Assembly (NCBI GenBank): GCA_035489435.1
Contig: DATHKG010000066.1
From: DATHKG01 sp035489435
GTDB taxonomy: Bacteria > Bacteroidota > Bacteroidia > Chitinophagales > Chitinophagaceae
Direction: 5' to 3' (one strand)
Length of the DNA: 64,000 nt
Every line of letters begins with the position of its first letter. Position 1 is the first letter of the stretch. The notes beneath the pieces were generated by a model that saw only the letters and a program-made list of their open reading frames with translations, did not search any database and had not been told where the DNA came from. Below, in pieces: positions 19,193-29,130 of the stretch. The position numbers and the translations under genes were made by a program.

Positions 19193-21289
19193 ATGCATTT
19201 TAATGCGAAGACTGAAACTTATACCAGGTTAATATTACCAGTGTTCATCTTGATTTCTGTTCAGGTAAATCTGGTTGCGCAGGAAGAAAGGGTACTTACT
19301 ATGCAGGAAGAAATGCTACTGGAAACACAGGCATCTGAAACGGAGGGAGAAGTTGATGATGATAGTTACCTGGTGACACTTAACGAGTTTCGGAAACATC
19401 CTTTGCCAATCAACACCGCTGACGAAAATATATTCCGGGAGCTGCGCATACTCACGGACCTGCAGATTCATCAACTCATAAGTTACAGAATGTTATTAGG
19501 CAAACTCATAAGTATCTATGAACTGCAGGCCGTACCTGGCTGGGATCTGGAAACCATAAGGAAGGTTTTGCCCTATGTTGTACTGAATGAAAGTGAACCT
19601 GTATTCAAAGGTATTTTTTCGAGGTTGCGTTCAGGAAACAGCAATATAATATTCAGGACTTCTTTTGTGCCACAGCTATCTGCAGGTTATCTTAAAGCTG
19701 ATACCGGGGCCAGCGGTTATACAGGTAGCCCGTTGAGATTATTTGCAAGATATCAATATAATTACAAGAACCTGCTGCAGTACGGGTTACTTGGCGATAA
19801 AGACGCAGGCGAACAATTTTTTCAGGGTCGTCAAAAGATGGGCTTTGATTTTTATTCCTATCATATTTTTTTGAGAAAAATGGGAATGATTCAGGCGCTT
19901 GCGCTGGGAGATTATACTGTGAGTATGGGACAAGGTCTTATTCATTGGCAAAGTAGTGGTTTGCGAAAAAATGCCGACGCGATGATGATTAAAAGACAGG
20001 GGCCGACGTTAAAACCATACCGGTCTGCCGGGGAGTACAATTTTAATCGCGGTGCCGGAATCACCCTTCAGAGAAAGCGATTCTCCGTTACAGCCTTTGC
20101 ATCTTACCGGCAATTGTCTGCAAGTATGGACAGGGATGAAAATGGCGAATACGTGAGCTCTTTTGTAACTTCTGGCTATCATCGTACTGAACTTGAATTA
20201 CAGAAGCGGAAAAATCTTGTTGCATTGGCTGCAGGGGGCGTATTGAAATATAATTTCAGGCAGGGCAGTTTTTCTTTAAATACGGTCCACTATAAATTTC
20301 AATTTCCCTTGAGACCGCAGGATAAGCCATATGATTTATACGGAATAAATGCGGATCGTTGGTCAAACTATAGTGTGGATTATAGTTATACTTTTCGGAA
20401 CATTCACAGCTACGGTGAGGTAGCAATTGACGCAAAAAGAAAGCTTGCATTATTACAGGGTTTTTTAATAGCTCTTGACCGAAAGCTGGATTTTTCAATT
20501 GTATACAGGAACCTCAATAACGCTTATCAGTCAATGGCAGGAAGTTCGTTCACAGAAAACAGTGCCCCATCAAATGAAAAAGGACTCTATGCCGGTTTTT
20601 CTTTAAGGCCTGCTTCAGGCTGGGTTATCAATATTTACAGTGATGTCTGTGATTCACCCTGGTTGCGTTTCAAAACGGATGCGCCGGCAAGGGGTAGGGG
20701 ATACCTGCTTCAGGTTATCAATACACCCAACAAGAGGGTTGAAATTTATACTCGTTTTTCCAATGAACAAAAATGGTTGAATGTTTCGGGTTCGCTGCTC
20801 GCAGAGCCAGAGATCCAGTTTGTAACCCGGAAAGAATGGCGGCTGCAATTTTCAACTCAATTTACGAGGTCGGTTTTATTCCGCTCGAGGGCAGCTTTGA
20901 GCTGGTATGGAGAAGTTGGTAATCAGATGCCAAAAAAAGGATTTCTCGGATTTTCGGATCTGGTCTGGAAGCCTATGACCGGGATAGTTTCCGGCAGTGC
21001 GAGGCTACAATATTTTGATATGGATGATTACAACACCCGTATATATGCATATGAAAACGGCCCCTTGTATGACACAAGTATTCCTGCATTTTTTGAAACT
21101 GGTTGGAGATATTATTTAAACATTCATCTTGAACCGGTGATTCATAAGTGGAAATTTGACGGCCTTGACATCTGGTTGAAATATGGAGAAATAATAAACC
21201 AGTCAGTGAATTCCTTCGGCTCAGGACTGGATAAAATAAATCGTTCATCCAGGTCGGAGATAAAAGTTCAAATCATGTACGCCTTTTAA
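19193..21289 (+). CDS. helix-hairpin-helix outer-membrane barrel protein
   Basis: A 698-residue exported protein with a signal peptide (ending NLVAQ), an acidic stretch, then ComEA-like helix-hairpin-helix sequence (about residues 60-125: PLPINTADENIFRELRILTD, LISYRMLLGKLISIYELQAV), and a long C-terminal region of beta strands that looks like an outer-membrane barrel. Proteins of this architecture are widespread in Bacteroidota and unstudied. HhH motifs usually bind DNA, so a role in handling extracellular DNA is an attractive but unproven idea; dprA elsewhere in this window shows that transformation genes exist here. It is translationally close-coupled to the barrel gene upstream. Confidence 0.75.
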   Translation: MHFNAKTETYTRLILPVFILISVQVNLVAQEERVLTMQEEMLLETQASETEGEVDDDSYLVTLNEFRKHPLPINTADENIFRELRILTDLQIHQLISYRMLLGKLISIYELQAVPGWDLETIRKVLPYVVLNESEPVFKGIFSRLRSGNSNIIFRTSFVPQLSAGYLKADTGASGYTGSPLRLFARYQYNYKNLLQYGLLGDKDAGEQFFQGRQKMGFDFYSYHIFLRKMGMIQALALGDYTVSMGQGLIHWQSSGLRKNADAMMIKRQGPTLKPYRSAGEYNFNRGAGITLQRKRFSVTAFASYRQLSASMDRDENGEYVSSFVTSGYHRTELELQKRKNLVALAAGGVLKYNFRQGSFSLNTVHYKFQFPLRPQDKPYDLYGINADRWSNYSVDYSYTFRNIHSYGEVAIDAKRKLALLQGFLIALDRKLDFSIVYRNLNNAYQSMAGSSFTENSAPSNEKGLYAGFSLRPASGWVINIYSDVCDSPWLRFKTDAPARGRGYLLQVINTPNKRVEIYTRFSNEQKWLNVSGSLLAEPEIQFVTRKEWRLQFSTQFTRSVLFRSRAALSWYGEVGNQMPKKGFLGFSDLVWKPMTGIVSGSARLQYFDMDDYNTRIYAYENGPLYDTSIPAFFETGWRYYLNIHLEPVIHKWKFDGLDIWLKYGEIINQSVNSFGSGLDKINRSSRSEIKVQIMYAF

Positions 21290-21351
21290 TCACCGGATAA
21301 TAGCACTCTTCACCGGATAACAATACTTTAATTACCGAATAACTGCACTGC
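21286..21351. repeat. about 20-bp tandem repeat, 3 copies, overlapping a stop codon
   Basis: AATCACCGGATAATAGCAC, TTCACCGGATAACAATACT and AATTACCGAATAACTGCAC follow one another; the first begins in the stop of the HhH-barrel gene. The 1.2-kb gap to the SusC gene (21290-22515) otherwise holds only a decayed gene fragment and a doubtful 45-codon frame. Confidence 0.65.
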
Positions 21352-21656
21352 CAGTACGATCTTTAGATATATAGTAATTATTGCCATGTTATATAATTCA
21401 AATAAATACTGGATAATCTGGAGATTATAAGGTTAATAAAACCTCAGTTTTATTCAATGTTATCAATAGAATCGGCTTTAAAGCATCTAATCTAAACATT
21501 ATAATAAACAATATTTTTAATAAGTTAAAAATTTTCACATATTTGCATCAGTATTTTTCCCGCCTTGCTATATGTAAAGGTTATCGTGACCCTAATCTGA
21601 CTTGATTATTGTTTGTCCTACTAAGTCACGTTTACGAACAAAAACTAACAAGTTAC

Positions 21657-22080
21657 ATGAGAAAAATTCTAACACTGCCCGCAGCGCTTTTACGCTTTGC
21701 AGTATTGGCGTTAGGGTATATCAGGCAGGTGTCTGTTAGAATAAATGATGACCAGGGAAATCCCATTCCCCATTTTCGAGGGTCAGAATCAAAAGAAAAC
21801 TACAGGTACTTCAAATGGAGAAATAAGCTACTACAGTCGGCACAGCAGCTAAAACCAAAATCAACGCAGCAGAAAATTCCATTCTTTCTTTATCGAGAGA
21901 GCTTCACTTCGCAGATTTTACAACGATTGTGGCTGATAAGACTCCGGATGAAACGGCCACTAAAATGTAAGAGTGATCATAATATTATAGAGACAATTAT
22001 GGACCCTATTGGTAAAAATGAGTGGAAAGTTGGGAATTGGCAGACTGTGAATAAATTTTTTAATAAAAAAAATAAGAACT
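21657..22080 (+). pseudogene. decayed N-terminus of a SusC-like receptor (probable)
   Basis: From 21657 the frame reads MRKILTLPAALLRFAVLAL then RQVSVRINDDQGNPIP, a signal peptide plus the first strands of the carboxypeptidase-regulatory domain that starts SusC/RagA receptors (compare the intact gene at 22516, MRKIPLLLSMLVCL...). After NPIP the likely coding sense moves between frames: KKTTGTSNGEIS in a second frame, then ENSILSLSRELHFADFTTIVAD in a third. No plug or barrel follows. The simplest reading is a truncated, frameshifted relic of a second receptor. Alternatively it is an unrelated short protein of 141 residues. Confidence 0.45.
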
Positions 22081-22260
22081 AAAAGCTTCCGTTTTTTGCG
22101 TATAAATACTCAAATTCTTACCTGGTAGTTTTGCATTAAAGAAAGTAAAAATCTCTTGTTGTTATGCCAAAATAGCATCTGAAATGACAGGTATTCGATG
22201 AAATCTTAGAAAACGGTTTAAAAAAAGCAAGAGGTATTAACAATCGTAAATAGTAGTTTA

Positions 22261-22398
22261 ATGGAATTACATGATAAGTTAAATCAATTTTTTGACCGTG
22301 ATCATTTTTTTATCACCGTGATTATCAAGATCTTATTGAGCAAGATCAAGAAAATACCATTGCAGGCGGAATTTTTAAACGGTAAAGCAGCGCTTTAG
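22261..22398 (+). other. possible 45-codon ORF, doubtful
   Basis: An ATG-initiated frame of 45 codons (starts MELHDKLNQFFDRD, ends LNGKAAL) lies between the SusC-like relic and the intact SusC gene. I recognise no family. The surrounding DNA is A/T-rich and decayed, so it may be a further relic or chance. Confidence 0.2.
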
Positions 22399-22515
22399 TT
22401 TGAAACGTTGACTTATGATTTAACGAATATTTAATTTATTTTTTTTTTCATTATCAATTCTAGTAATTTTCAGAGTCACATTCCAGTTCAAACGGTCAAA
22501 TCAAACACAAAACAC

Positions 22516-25500
22516 ATGAGAAAAATTCCATTGCTATTGTCAATGCTGGTCTGCCTATGCAGTCTGGCATTTGGCCAGGCCGGCTCAATTTCCGGCCAGA
22601 TTAAAGATGAGGCGGGCACACCGATTGCCTACGCGACAGTAAAAATCAAAAATTCTTCAACAGGTTCATCAGCAGACGCACAGGGGCGGTACAAAATCAC
22701 AGCAAAAAGTGGCGACGTACTCGTGTTTTCTGCAATCGGGTATGGTCAGACTGAAGTTCCGGTAGGCAGTTCTTCCACTGTCGATGCAAATCTTGCAAAG
22801 TCTGAAAGTTTAATTGATGAGGTAATTGTAACTGCACAAGGTATACGCAGAAGGCCACGTGAACTTGGTTATTCTGTTGCCAGAGTTAATAACGATGACA
22901 TTACAGTTGGTCGTTCACCACAATTAGCACAGAGTTTATCAGGAAAGGTTTCTGGCCTTGCGGTATTTAATGTTAACAACTCCGTTGACCCTGCAGTAAA
23001 AATTGTTCTCAGGGGTTACAGGTCAATGACTGGTAACAATGATGCGCTTGTAGTAATCGATGGATTACCTATGCCTCCTGGTTCATCAACCATGTTGAAT
23101 CTGCTTAACCCAAATGATATCGAAACTGTATCCGTACTTAAAGGCGGACAGGCAGCGACCCTTTATGGATCAGATGGTGTAAACGGTGCGTTGGTAATTA
23201 CAACAAAAAGAGGTTCAAAAGGTAAAGCAAGAGTAACATACTCCAATGCTACAAATATTGAACAAGTAAGTTTCCTGCCAGATTTCCAGGACCAGTTTGG
23301 TAGTGGCTCACATTACGCAGCAAGTTTTGGCGCCGCCGGTTATAAAACTGATTACCTGGCGAGGATGAAGGATAACTGGCGTTCATATGAAAACCAGCAG
23401 TTCGGTGATCGGTTTGACGGAAGTTTAAGACCAGCCGGTCGACTCTTGCAGGATGGTTCTTATTATGAATTACCTTATTCAGCTATTAAAAATTCTAGAA
23501 AAGATATCTGGAACACCGGGCTCACTACCAATAACCAGTTGTCAGTAAGCGGTGGTAACGAAAATTCTACCTTCTATCTTTCAGTAGAAAATAACCTTGC
23601 ACAAGGTGTTGTACCTGAAGATAAAAGCAGACGTACCGGTGTACGTCTTGCTGCGACAACAGAAGCAGGAAGATTGAAAGCGGGTTTTAATCTTGCTTAT
23701 GTACAGGCAAGTTATGATCGTACAACTTTTGATTTCTACAATGAATCAATCAACCAGGCTGCGCACATTCCATTGAAGGATCTGCGTGATTGGAAAACCA
23801 ACAAGTTTGCCAGCCCTGATGCCTACTACAATGATTATTTCACAAACCCTTATTTCAGATTGGACAACGACCGTCAGAACTACGGCGATAACAATTTCCA
23901 GGGTAACATGGAACTGAATTTCAAAGTGGCTGAATGGTTAAACCTGTATAACAAACTCGGTGTTGTTAATAACACCAGGAACAGGAAAAACACTGTCGGA
24001 AAATACATATACTCTCCATATGCTAAAACCCAGGCTAAAGTGCCTCCTGCATATGACCAGGCTGATGGATCAGGTATTACCAGGACGGTAACTGATCTTG
24101 CGGGTAGTGTTTATGATGCAACTGAAACTGAAAATATCATCAACAATGAATTCCAGATCCAGGCAAATAAAGACTTTGGAGATTTCTCTACCAAAGGCCT
24201 TCTTGGTTTCAGCTTATACGACAGGAGAACCAAAATTGTAGAAGTGAGCTCCGCCTCTATCGTGGTACCGGATATCTATAACGTAGCAAACCGCACCGGT
24301 GAGCTTGGTGGTGGAGAAGGCATTTCTCAATATCGTAAGTATGGTTATTATGCGGATCTACTTGTTGGCTGGAAAGACCTTGTTTTCTTACATGGTTCTG
24401 CCCGTTTCGATGGTACATCTAAGTTCTATAAGCCAAATCGTGAAAAGGACCTGTTTACCTATCCTTATTATGGGGCTGACGTGTCATTTAACGTAACTGA
24501 AATTTTCCCGGCGATAAAGAATACTATCCTGAACTATGCGAAGCTTCGTGCCGGCTACAGCAGCAACGTTGCTGACAATATAAGAATCTACGGTCTGGAC
24601 CCTGTTTATCCGAACGGCGCTGGTTTCCCATATGGAAATACAGTAGGATTAACGGTAGGTGACCTTTTACCTGCTCCGGACCTGAGACCTGAAAAAGTAA
24701 ATTCTTTTGAAGTCGGTACCGAATTGCAGTTGGTTGATAACAGGATCAACGTTGACTTTACCTATTACACACAAAAAACTACCGATGCGGTGGTTACCGC
24801 AAGGATTCCAAATTCCACTGGTTTCACAAGCCTCTTGTTGAACGTAGGGGAATCCAAAAACTGGGGTTATGAAATTGACCTTCGTGGACAGGTAATCCGT
24901 TCGGAGAATTTCAATTGGGAACTGAGTTGGAGATACTCTTACAACGATAACAAGGTGGTTGAGATCTTCCCTGGTTTAACAGAATTCCTATCCAGTGGTT
25001 ATTCATATGCTGGTTCTTATGTGATGAAAGACAATTCTTTCCCGAAAATTAAAGCAGTCGGATACGTTCGTGATCCGGCAACAAATCGTGTTATTGTAAA
25101 TCGCACAACCGGCTATCCATTGTCAAACGGACCACTGAAAGACCTGGGCCGTGCACTTCCAAACAAAATCATGGGTTGGGGAACTAAACTTAACTACAAG
25201 AATATTTCTCTTGCTACAAACTTCGAATACCGTGGTGGTCATGTGATCTACAGCGATCTTGGAAGACAGATGACATTCACGGGTTCTGGTGGGTGGACAG
25301 AGAATCGTGTTCCTCATGTGTTTCCAAATTCAGCCTATGACGATGGTACAGGAAAATTTGTTGAAAATACTAATGTGAATGTACAGGAAGCTGAGTATTC
25401 ATTATGGGTTGATCACTATCGTTTGATTACTGAAAACTTCACAGTTCCTGCCTGGTTTATCAAGCTAAGGGATATCAATCTTTCCTATAGTTTTTCGCAG

Positions 25501-25704
25501 AGATTGCTGCAGAAAACCAAAATCTTTGGCGAAGCCAGTGTGGCACTATACGGAAGAAATCTTATCACTATCGTTGATTCCCAAAATGATTTCGTGGACC
25601 CTGAGTTCAGTTTTACTACTGGCAATGGTTTGGGTATCAGCAATACCTCACAAACTCCTCCCGTTCGTCAATATGGTATTAACCTGAACGTGACATTTAA
25701 ATAA
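22516..25704 (+). CDS. SusC/RagA-family TonB-dependent outer-membrane receptor
   Basis: A 1062-residue TonB-dependent transporter. It has a signal peptide (residues 1-20), a CarboxypepD_reg-like domain (about 22-105: GSISGQIKDEAGTPIAYATV), the family linker IDEVIVTAQGIRRRPRELGY, a plug domain (about 115-235, ALVVIDGLPMP ... DGVNGALVITTKRG) and a long barrel ending in the aromatic QYGINLNVTFK. It imports a ligand held by the SusD partner encoded 18 bp downstream. No glycoside hydrolase, sigma or anti-sigma gene is adjacent, so the substrate cannot be inferred and need not be a glycan; SusD-like_2 partners often go with peptides or other ligands (inference). Confidence 0.95.
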   Translation: MRKIPLLLSMLVCLCSLAFGQAGSISGQIKDEAGTPIAYATVKIKNSSTGSSADAQGRYKITAKSGDVLVFSAIGYGQTEVPVGSSSTVDANLAKSESLIDEVIVTAQGIRRRPRELGYSVARVNNDDITVGRSPQLAQSLSGKVSGLAVFNVNNSVDPAVKIVLRGYRSMTGNNDALVVIDGLPMPPGSSTMLNLLNPNDIETVSVLKGGQAATLYGSDGVNGALVITTKRGSKGKARVTYSNATNIEQVSFLPDFQDQFGSGSHYAASFGAAGYKTDYLARMKDNWRSYENQQFGDRFDGSLRPAGRLLQDGSYYELPYSAIKNSRKDIWNTGLTTNNQLSVSGGNENSTFYLSVENNLAQGVVPEDKSRRTGVRLAATTEAGRLKAGFNLAYVQASYDRTTFDFYNESINQAAHIPLKDLRDWKTNKFASPDAYYNDYFTNPYFRLDNDRQNYGDNNFQGNMELNFKVAEWLNLYNKLGVVNNTRNRKNTVGKYIYSPYAKTQAKVPPAYDQADGSGITRTVTDLAGSVYDATETENIINNEFQIQANKDFGDFSTKGLLGFSLYDRRTKIVEVSSASIVVPDIYNVANRTGELGGGEGISQYRKYGYYADLLVGWKDLVFLHGSARFDGTSKFYKPNREKDLFTYPYYGADVSFNVTEIFPAIKNTILNYAKLRAGYSSNVADNIRIYGLDPVYPNGAGFPYGNTVGLTVGDLLPAPDLRPEKVNSFEVGTELQLVDNRINVDFTYYTQKTTDAVVTARIPNSTGFTSLLLNVGESKNWGYEIDLRGQVIRSENFNWELSWRYSYNDNKVVEIFPGLTEFLSSGYSYAGSYVMKDNSFPKIKAVGYVRDPATNRVIVNRTTGYPLSNGPLKDLGRALPNKIMGWGTKLNYKNISLATNFEYRGGHVIYSDLGRQMTFTGSGGWTENRVPHVFPNSAYDDGTGKFVENTNVNVQEAEYSLWVDHYRLITENFTVPAWFIKLRDINLSYSFSQRLLQKTKIFGEASVALYGRNLITIVDSQNDFVDPEFSFTTGNGLGISNTSQTPPVRQYGINLNVTFK

Positions 25705-25722
25705 TTAATAAACATCATTGTT

Positions 25723-27249
25723 ATGAAGCTCAAACATTTTATTTTATCTCTTATATTAGTGAGCACGGCGTTGACTGGTTGTAAAAAGCAATGGCTGGAT
25801 ATTAATAGTAATCCAAACGAGTTACCCACTGCGCTTCCAGCATTCCTGTTCACCGGGGCTGTTAATCGCACCGCCGGCTATATTGATCCTAATGAGTTGG
25901 GATCTTACTGGAGTGGTCAATGGACACAATCGAATACTTATATCATCAGTGGTTCACAGTTCCAGTATATATTTAATAACACAAATTTTAACTACTGGGA
26001 TACCTGGTATGACATCCTGAACGATTATCAATTTGTAATTAATAAGGCAGATTCATTTGAGCAGCCTTATGCCAAGGGTCCTGCAAGAGTTATGAAGGCA
26101 TTGATTTATCAACAGCTTGTTGACGTTTATGGAAACATACCGTATACCCAGGCTTTAAAGGCAATCGGCAACTTAAGTCCGAAATTTGATGATCAGAAAG
26201 TCGTTTATGAAGATCTTATCAAGCTCCTTGATACAGCAATCACTGATCTTCGCGCAAATGCATTCGTCTCAGGTTCACAGGCAACTGACATTGTTTTTAA
26301 AGGTGTAACTGCCAGCTGGATAAAATTTGCGAACAGCCTGAAACTGCGTTTATTGATTCGTCAAAGCAAAATTTCCGGAAGAACCCCTTATATCACTGCT
26401 GAAATAAACAAAGCGGCAGCTACAGCTGAAGGATTTTTAAGTGCTGGTCTGGATGTAACCAGCAACCCGGGATATGTTTCATCTGCTGGTAAAACCAATC
26501 CAATTTATGATCGTTGGGGTTATGCAGCGAATGGAGCAACACAGGCACTCGGAAGATACCCAAGACCAACAACTTTCCTTTTCGACAGGTTCAAAGCGAC
26601 AAACGATACTTTCAGGTTGAAAAGACTCTTTTATCCTTTTGGTGGAGAGGGTTCAAACCCAGGTGTCGGATCAAGAGCTGAAGTGCTGAGTAACTATGTA
26701 GCTATACCGTTTGGTACATCTTCTGGTTTCTTATCACAGAACACGTCTCCGCTCGGGCCTGCATTAATCGTAAGAGGCCAGTTTAACTCCAACGTGGTTA
26801 TTATGACGGCTGCTGAAAGTTTCTTTTTATTAGCAGAAGCAAAGGAATTATATGGTGCTTCGGTTACACTTCCCCAGACTGCACAAAACTATTATGAACA
26901 GGGGGTACGTGAATCTTTCCGCCTGACTGGTACTGCAGCAGCCGCAGCAACTGCGTTGTTGACAAGCGGAAAAGATCTTGCTGACTGGACAGTTTCCACT
27001 AATAAACTGCAGACAATCTGGCTCCAGAAATGGCTTGCAATGACAAATTTTACCGGGTTTGAAGCCTGGGCTGAATATCGCAGAACCAATTACCCGGTAC
27101 TTCCGAAATCGGCTTCTGCTGCAACAAATGCAACACCTCCGGTGCGTCTTTATTACCCACAGACGGAATTATCCAGCAATGGTGTGAACGTTGCTGAACA
27201 GGGAACTATAGATGTATTCAAAACAAAGATTTTCTGGGATGTAGATTAA
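25723..27249 (+). CDS. SusD/RagB-like outer-membrane lipoprotein
   Basis: A 508-residue surface lipoprotein that caps the SusC-type barrel and binds its ligand. The N-terminus has a lipobox (VSTALTGCKKQW, Cys at about residue 20), followed by DINSNPNELPTALPAFLFTGAV, characteristic of the SusD-like_2 family, and TPR-like helices (AESFFLLAEAKELYG; TNFTGFEAWAEYRRTNYPVL near the end). It is 18 bp downstream of the SusC gene and followed by a strong terminator, so the two form a closed operon. Confidence 0.95.
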   Translation: MKLKHFILSLILVSTALTGCKKQWLDINSNPNELPTALPAFLFTGAVNRTAGYIDPNELGSYWSGQWTQSNTYIISGSQFQYIFNNTNFNYWDTWYDILNDYQFVINKADSFEQPYAKGPARVMKALIYQQLVDVYGNIPYTQALKAIGNLSPKFDDQKVVYEDLIKLLDTAITDLRANAFVSGSQATDIVFKGVTASWIKFANSLKLRLLIRQSKISGRTPYITAEINKAAATAEGFLSAGLDVTSNPGYVSSAGKTNPIYDRWGYAANGATQALGRYPRPTTFLFDRFKATNDTFRLKRLFYPFGGEGSNPGVGSRAEVLSNYVAIPFGTSSGFLSQNTSPLGPALIVRGQFNSNVVIMTAAESFFLLAEAKELYGASVTLPQTAQNYYEQGVRESFRLTGTAAAAATALLTSGKDLADWTVSTNKLQTIWLQKWLAMTNFTGFEAWAEYRRTNYPVLPKSASAATNATPPVRLYYPQTELSSNGVNVAEQGTIDVFKTKIFWDVD

Positions 27250-27266
27250 TTCCCGGCTTAATAAAT

Positions 27267-27310
27267 AAGAAAGGGTGCCCTCTTTGGAAGGCACCCTTTC
27301 TTATTTTTGA
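27267..27310 (+). terminator. rho-independent terminator after SusC/SusD
   Basis: A long perfect stem: AAGAAAGGGTGCC, a short loop, then GGCACCCTTTCTT followed by ATTTTT, 18 bp after the SusD stop. Confidence 0.9.
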
Positions 27311-27376
27311 GAACTTATTTTATTACTTATGATCTGATGTAAATAACCACCCTTAACTTCGATTAAAACGGGCAAT

Positions 27377-27691
27377 ATGCAGAATCAAAACCAGGCAGAA
27401 AACCAGATAAACATAGAGATTTCAGAAGAAACGGCGGAAGGAACCTATGCCAACCTGGCTATAATCACACATTCTCATGCTGAGTTTGTGATTGATTTTG
27501 TAAACGTGATGCCCGGCACCCCAAAATCTAAGGTTAAATCCCGGATCATTCTGACTCCTCAGCATGCGAAGCGGTTCATGAAAGCCCTGAACGATAATGT
27601 TCAGCGTTTTGAAGCGGCGAATGGCAAAATCCAGGACCTTGAAGAAGTGCAGCTTCCCCTGAATTTTGGTGGTCCATCCGCACAGGCTTAG
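27377..27691 (+). CDS. DUF3467 family protein
   Basis: A 104-residue cytosolic protein of the DUF3467 family, recognised by YANLAIITHSHAEFVIDFV, VKSRIILTPQHAKRFMKALN and the C-terminal PLNFGGPSAQA. The family is widespread in Bacteroidota and has no established function. Its stop is about 60 bp from the convergent radC gene. A TAACTTCG sequence about 25 bp upstream is a weak -7 candidate. Confidence 0.85.
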   Translation: MQNQNQAENQINIEISEETAEGTYANLAIITHSHAEFVIDFVNVMPGTPKSKVKSRIILTPQHAKRFMKALNDNVQRFEAANGKIQDLEEVQLPLNFGGPSAQA

Positions 27692-27748
27692 TTGATTAAC
27701 AACTGGTTAAGCCGGCTTCTTTCAGCAATTTGCCTCTTTCGGCAATTA

Positions 27749-28441
27749 TCATATAATTCCCTCGTCCGCGAAACTGTAATAGCCATATTCGCTTACTATT
27801 ATATGGTCCAGTATTTTGATGTCCAGGAAATGAGCAGCTTCCTTGATTTTGGCTGTGAGTTCTTCGTCTGCTCTGCTTGGCCTGATACTACCTGAAGGAT
27901 GATTATGACAGAGTATCAGGCTGACGGCATCTTCTTCAAGCGCTTTTTTCAGTATTATCCGGGGATCGGCGACCGTACCGGTAATCCCACCTTTGCTTAT
28001 AATCTCGAAGTGGTTTACACGGTTTGAGCGGTTCAGAAAAACTACTCCGAATACTTCCTGCTGGTAGTCCTTAAGCATTGCCTGCAGGTACCTGGCCATA
28101 TCGCTGCTGTGTTTGACCACCAGTTTGTCGAGGGCAACGCCCGATTGTCTTCGACGTCCAAGTTCAAGAGCTGCAACGAGGGTGGCTGCCTTGGCTGAAC
28201 CTATTCCCTTGACCTGCATGATCTCTTTTGCCGACAGTTTACCAAGTTCCTGTAGATTGTTTTGACTTAACAACATAATCTCCCGCGCAAGTTCCAGCGC
28301 CGACCTTTTCGGCGTGCCCGATTTAAGCAGGATCGAGATCAGTTCAGCATCCGAGAGGCTGGCGGCAGATTTGCTGAGCAACTTTTCGCGTGGGCGATCA
28401 TCCGGCGCCCAGTCTCTTATAGCATGATGCGGTTTCTCCAT
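27749..28441 (-). CDS. radC: RadC-family JAB-domain protein
   Basis: A 230-residue RadC/YeeS-type protein: N-terminal UPF0758 helices (AIRDWAPDDRPREKLL, LSDAELISILLKSG), a helix-hairpin-helix (IMQVKGIGSAKAATLVAALE), and the C-terminal JAB/MPN domain with the metal motif LCHNHPSGSIRPSRAD (H-x-H-P-S-G ... S-x-x-D). The historical link to DNA repair is doubtful; the true function is unknown. Length and motifs are normal. Confidence 0.93.
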   Translation of the reverse strand: MEKPHHAIRDWAPDDRPREKLLSKSAASLSDAELISILLKSGTPKRSALELAREIMLLSQNNLQELGKLSAKEIMQVKGIGSAKAATLVAALELGRRRQSGVALDKLVVKHSSDMARYLQAMLKDYQQEVFGVVFLNRSNRVNHFEIISKGGITGTVADPRIILKKALEEDAVSLILCHNHPSGSIRPSRADEELTAKIKEAAHFLDIKILDHIIVSEYGYYSFADEGII

Positions 28442-28686
28442 TTGTCAATACTAAGCCCAAAAGATCATTAAGCCAGCGTGATTATGCCCTAAGATTTGGT
28501 TTTTTGGCGGACTTAGGTCCTGCCGTAAATACCATCCGGCTGATCAAGTAGTTTTGCGATTGTGGGGATCAATGTTATCTGCTATTTTTATGTCAGTAAC
28601 AGTTTTTTAACGAAATAATCTTGATTGTTAAGCGTTAGAAACATGTTCCAAATCCAAATCCTTTTAAAAACTCTAAATCCCCTGCT

Positions 28687-28908
28687 ATGAAACACAAATC
28701 TACACTCGCTGCTATTGGCGGTTACCAGCCTTTTCTTTTTTGTATCGGAATGTATTTTGTCGCCCTGTTTTTCTCTATTTTCATCTGTTCTGCTATCTTT
28801 TACGCAATCAACCCAAAGAAAACGATTGCTAAAGTAAATACTGTTGATTCCAGGAAAACAGCTATGCTTAATTCTGGCAACCAGGTGATGTTATCAGTAA
28901 CAAAATAA
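28687..28908 (+). CDS. small single-pass membrane protein (hypothetical)
   Basis: A 73-codon frame with a hydrophobic stretch (about residues 16-43, LFCIGMYFVALFFSIFICSA) and a basic, polar tail. The final six codons lie within the first unit of a 21-bp tandem repeat (28888-28952), so the natural C-terminus may have been altered by the repeat. No family recognised. Confidence 0.4.
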   Translation: MKHKSTLAAIGGYQPFLFCIGMYFVALFFSIFICSAIFYAINPKKTIAKVNTVDSRKTAMLNSGNQVMLSVTK

Positions 28909-28952
28909 CTTGTTATCTGTTACAAATAACATGTTACCAGTAACAAAATAAT
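28888..28952. repeat. 21-22 bp tandem repeat, 3 copies
   Basis: ATGTTATCAGTAACAAAATAAC, TTGTTATCTGTTACAAATAAC and ATGTTACCAGTAACAAAATAAT are adjacent. Each unit contains the inverted pair GTTA/TAAC. The first unit supplies the last codons and stop of the small membrane-protein frame. Confidence 0.85.
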
Positions 28953-29130
28953 ATTTATATTAATGTGAATTTTGCTGGTATCCAACTACTAATACGTGTT
29001 GGACAGTAAATGCGTCATGCAGTTGTTCAGCAGTTGAGGTTTTATCCAGGTCGGCAAGTTGAATTTTCTTTCCCCGATTATTCCTGAATCAATCGCTTCG
29101 GTTTATCTTCGCCGGATATTAAAAAACGGC

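Noticed and set aside
22126..22133. TAGTTTTG as SusC promoter
   Set aside because: It fits TAnnTTTG, but lies almost 400 bp upstream of the SusC start and lacks a TTG at the right distance; not enough to call.
28888..28952. Possible CRISPR-like array
   Set aside because: The units are adjacent with no spacers and no cas genes nearby; it is a plain tandem repeat. No CRISPR array was seen anywhere in the window.
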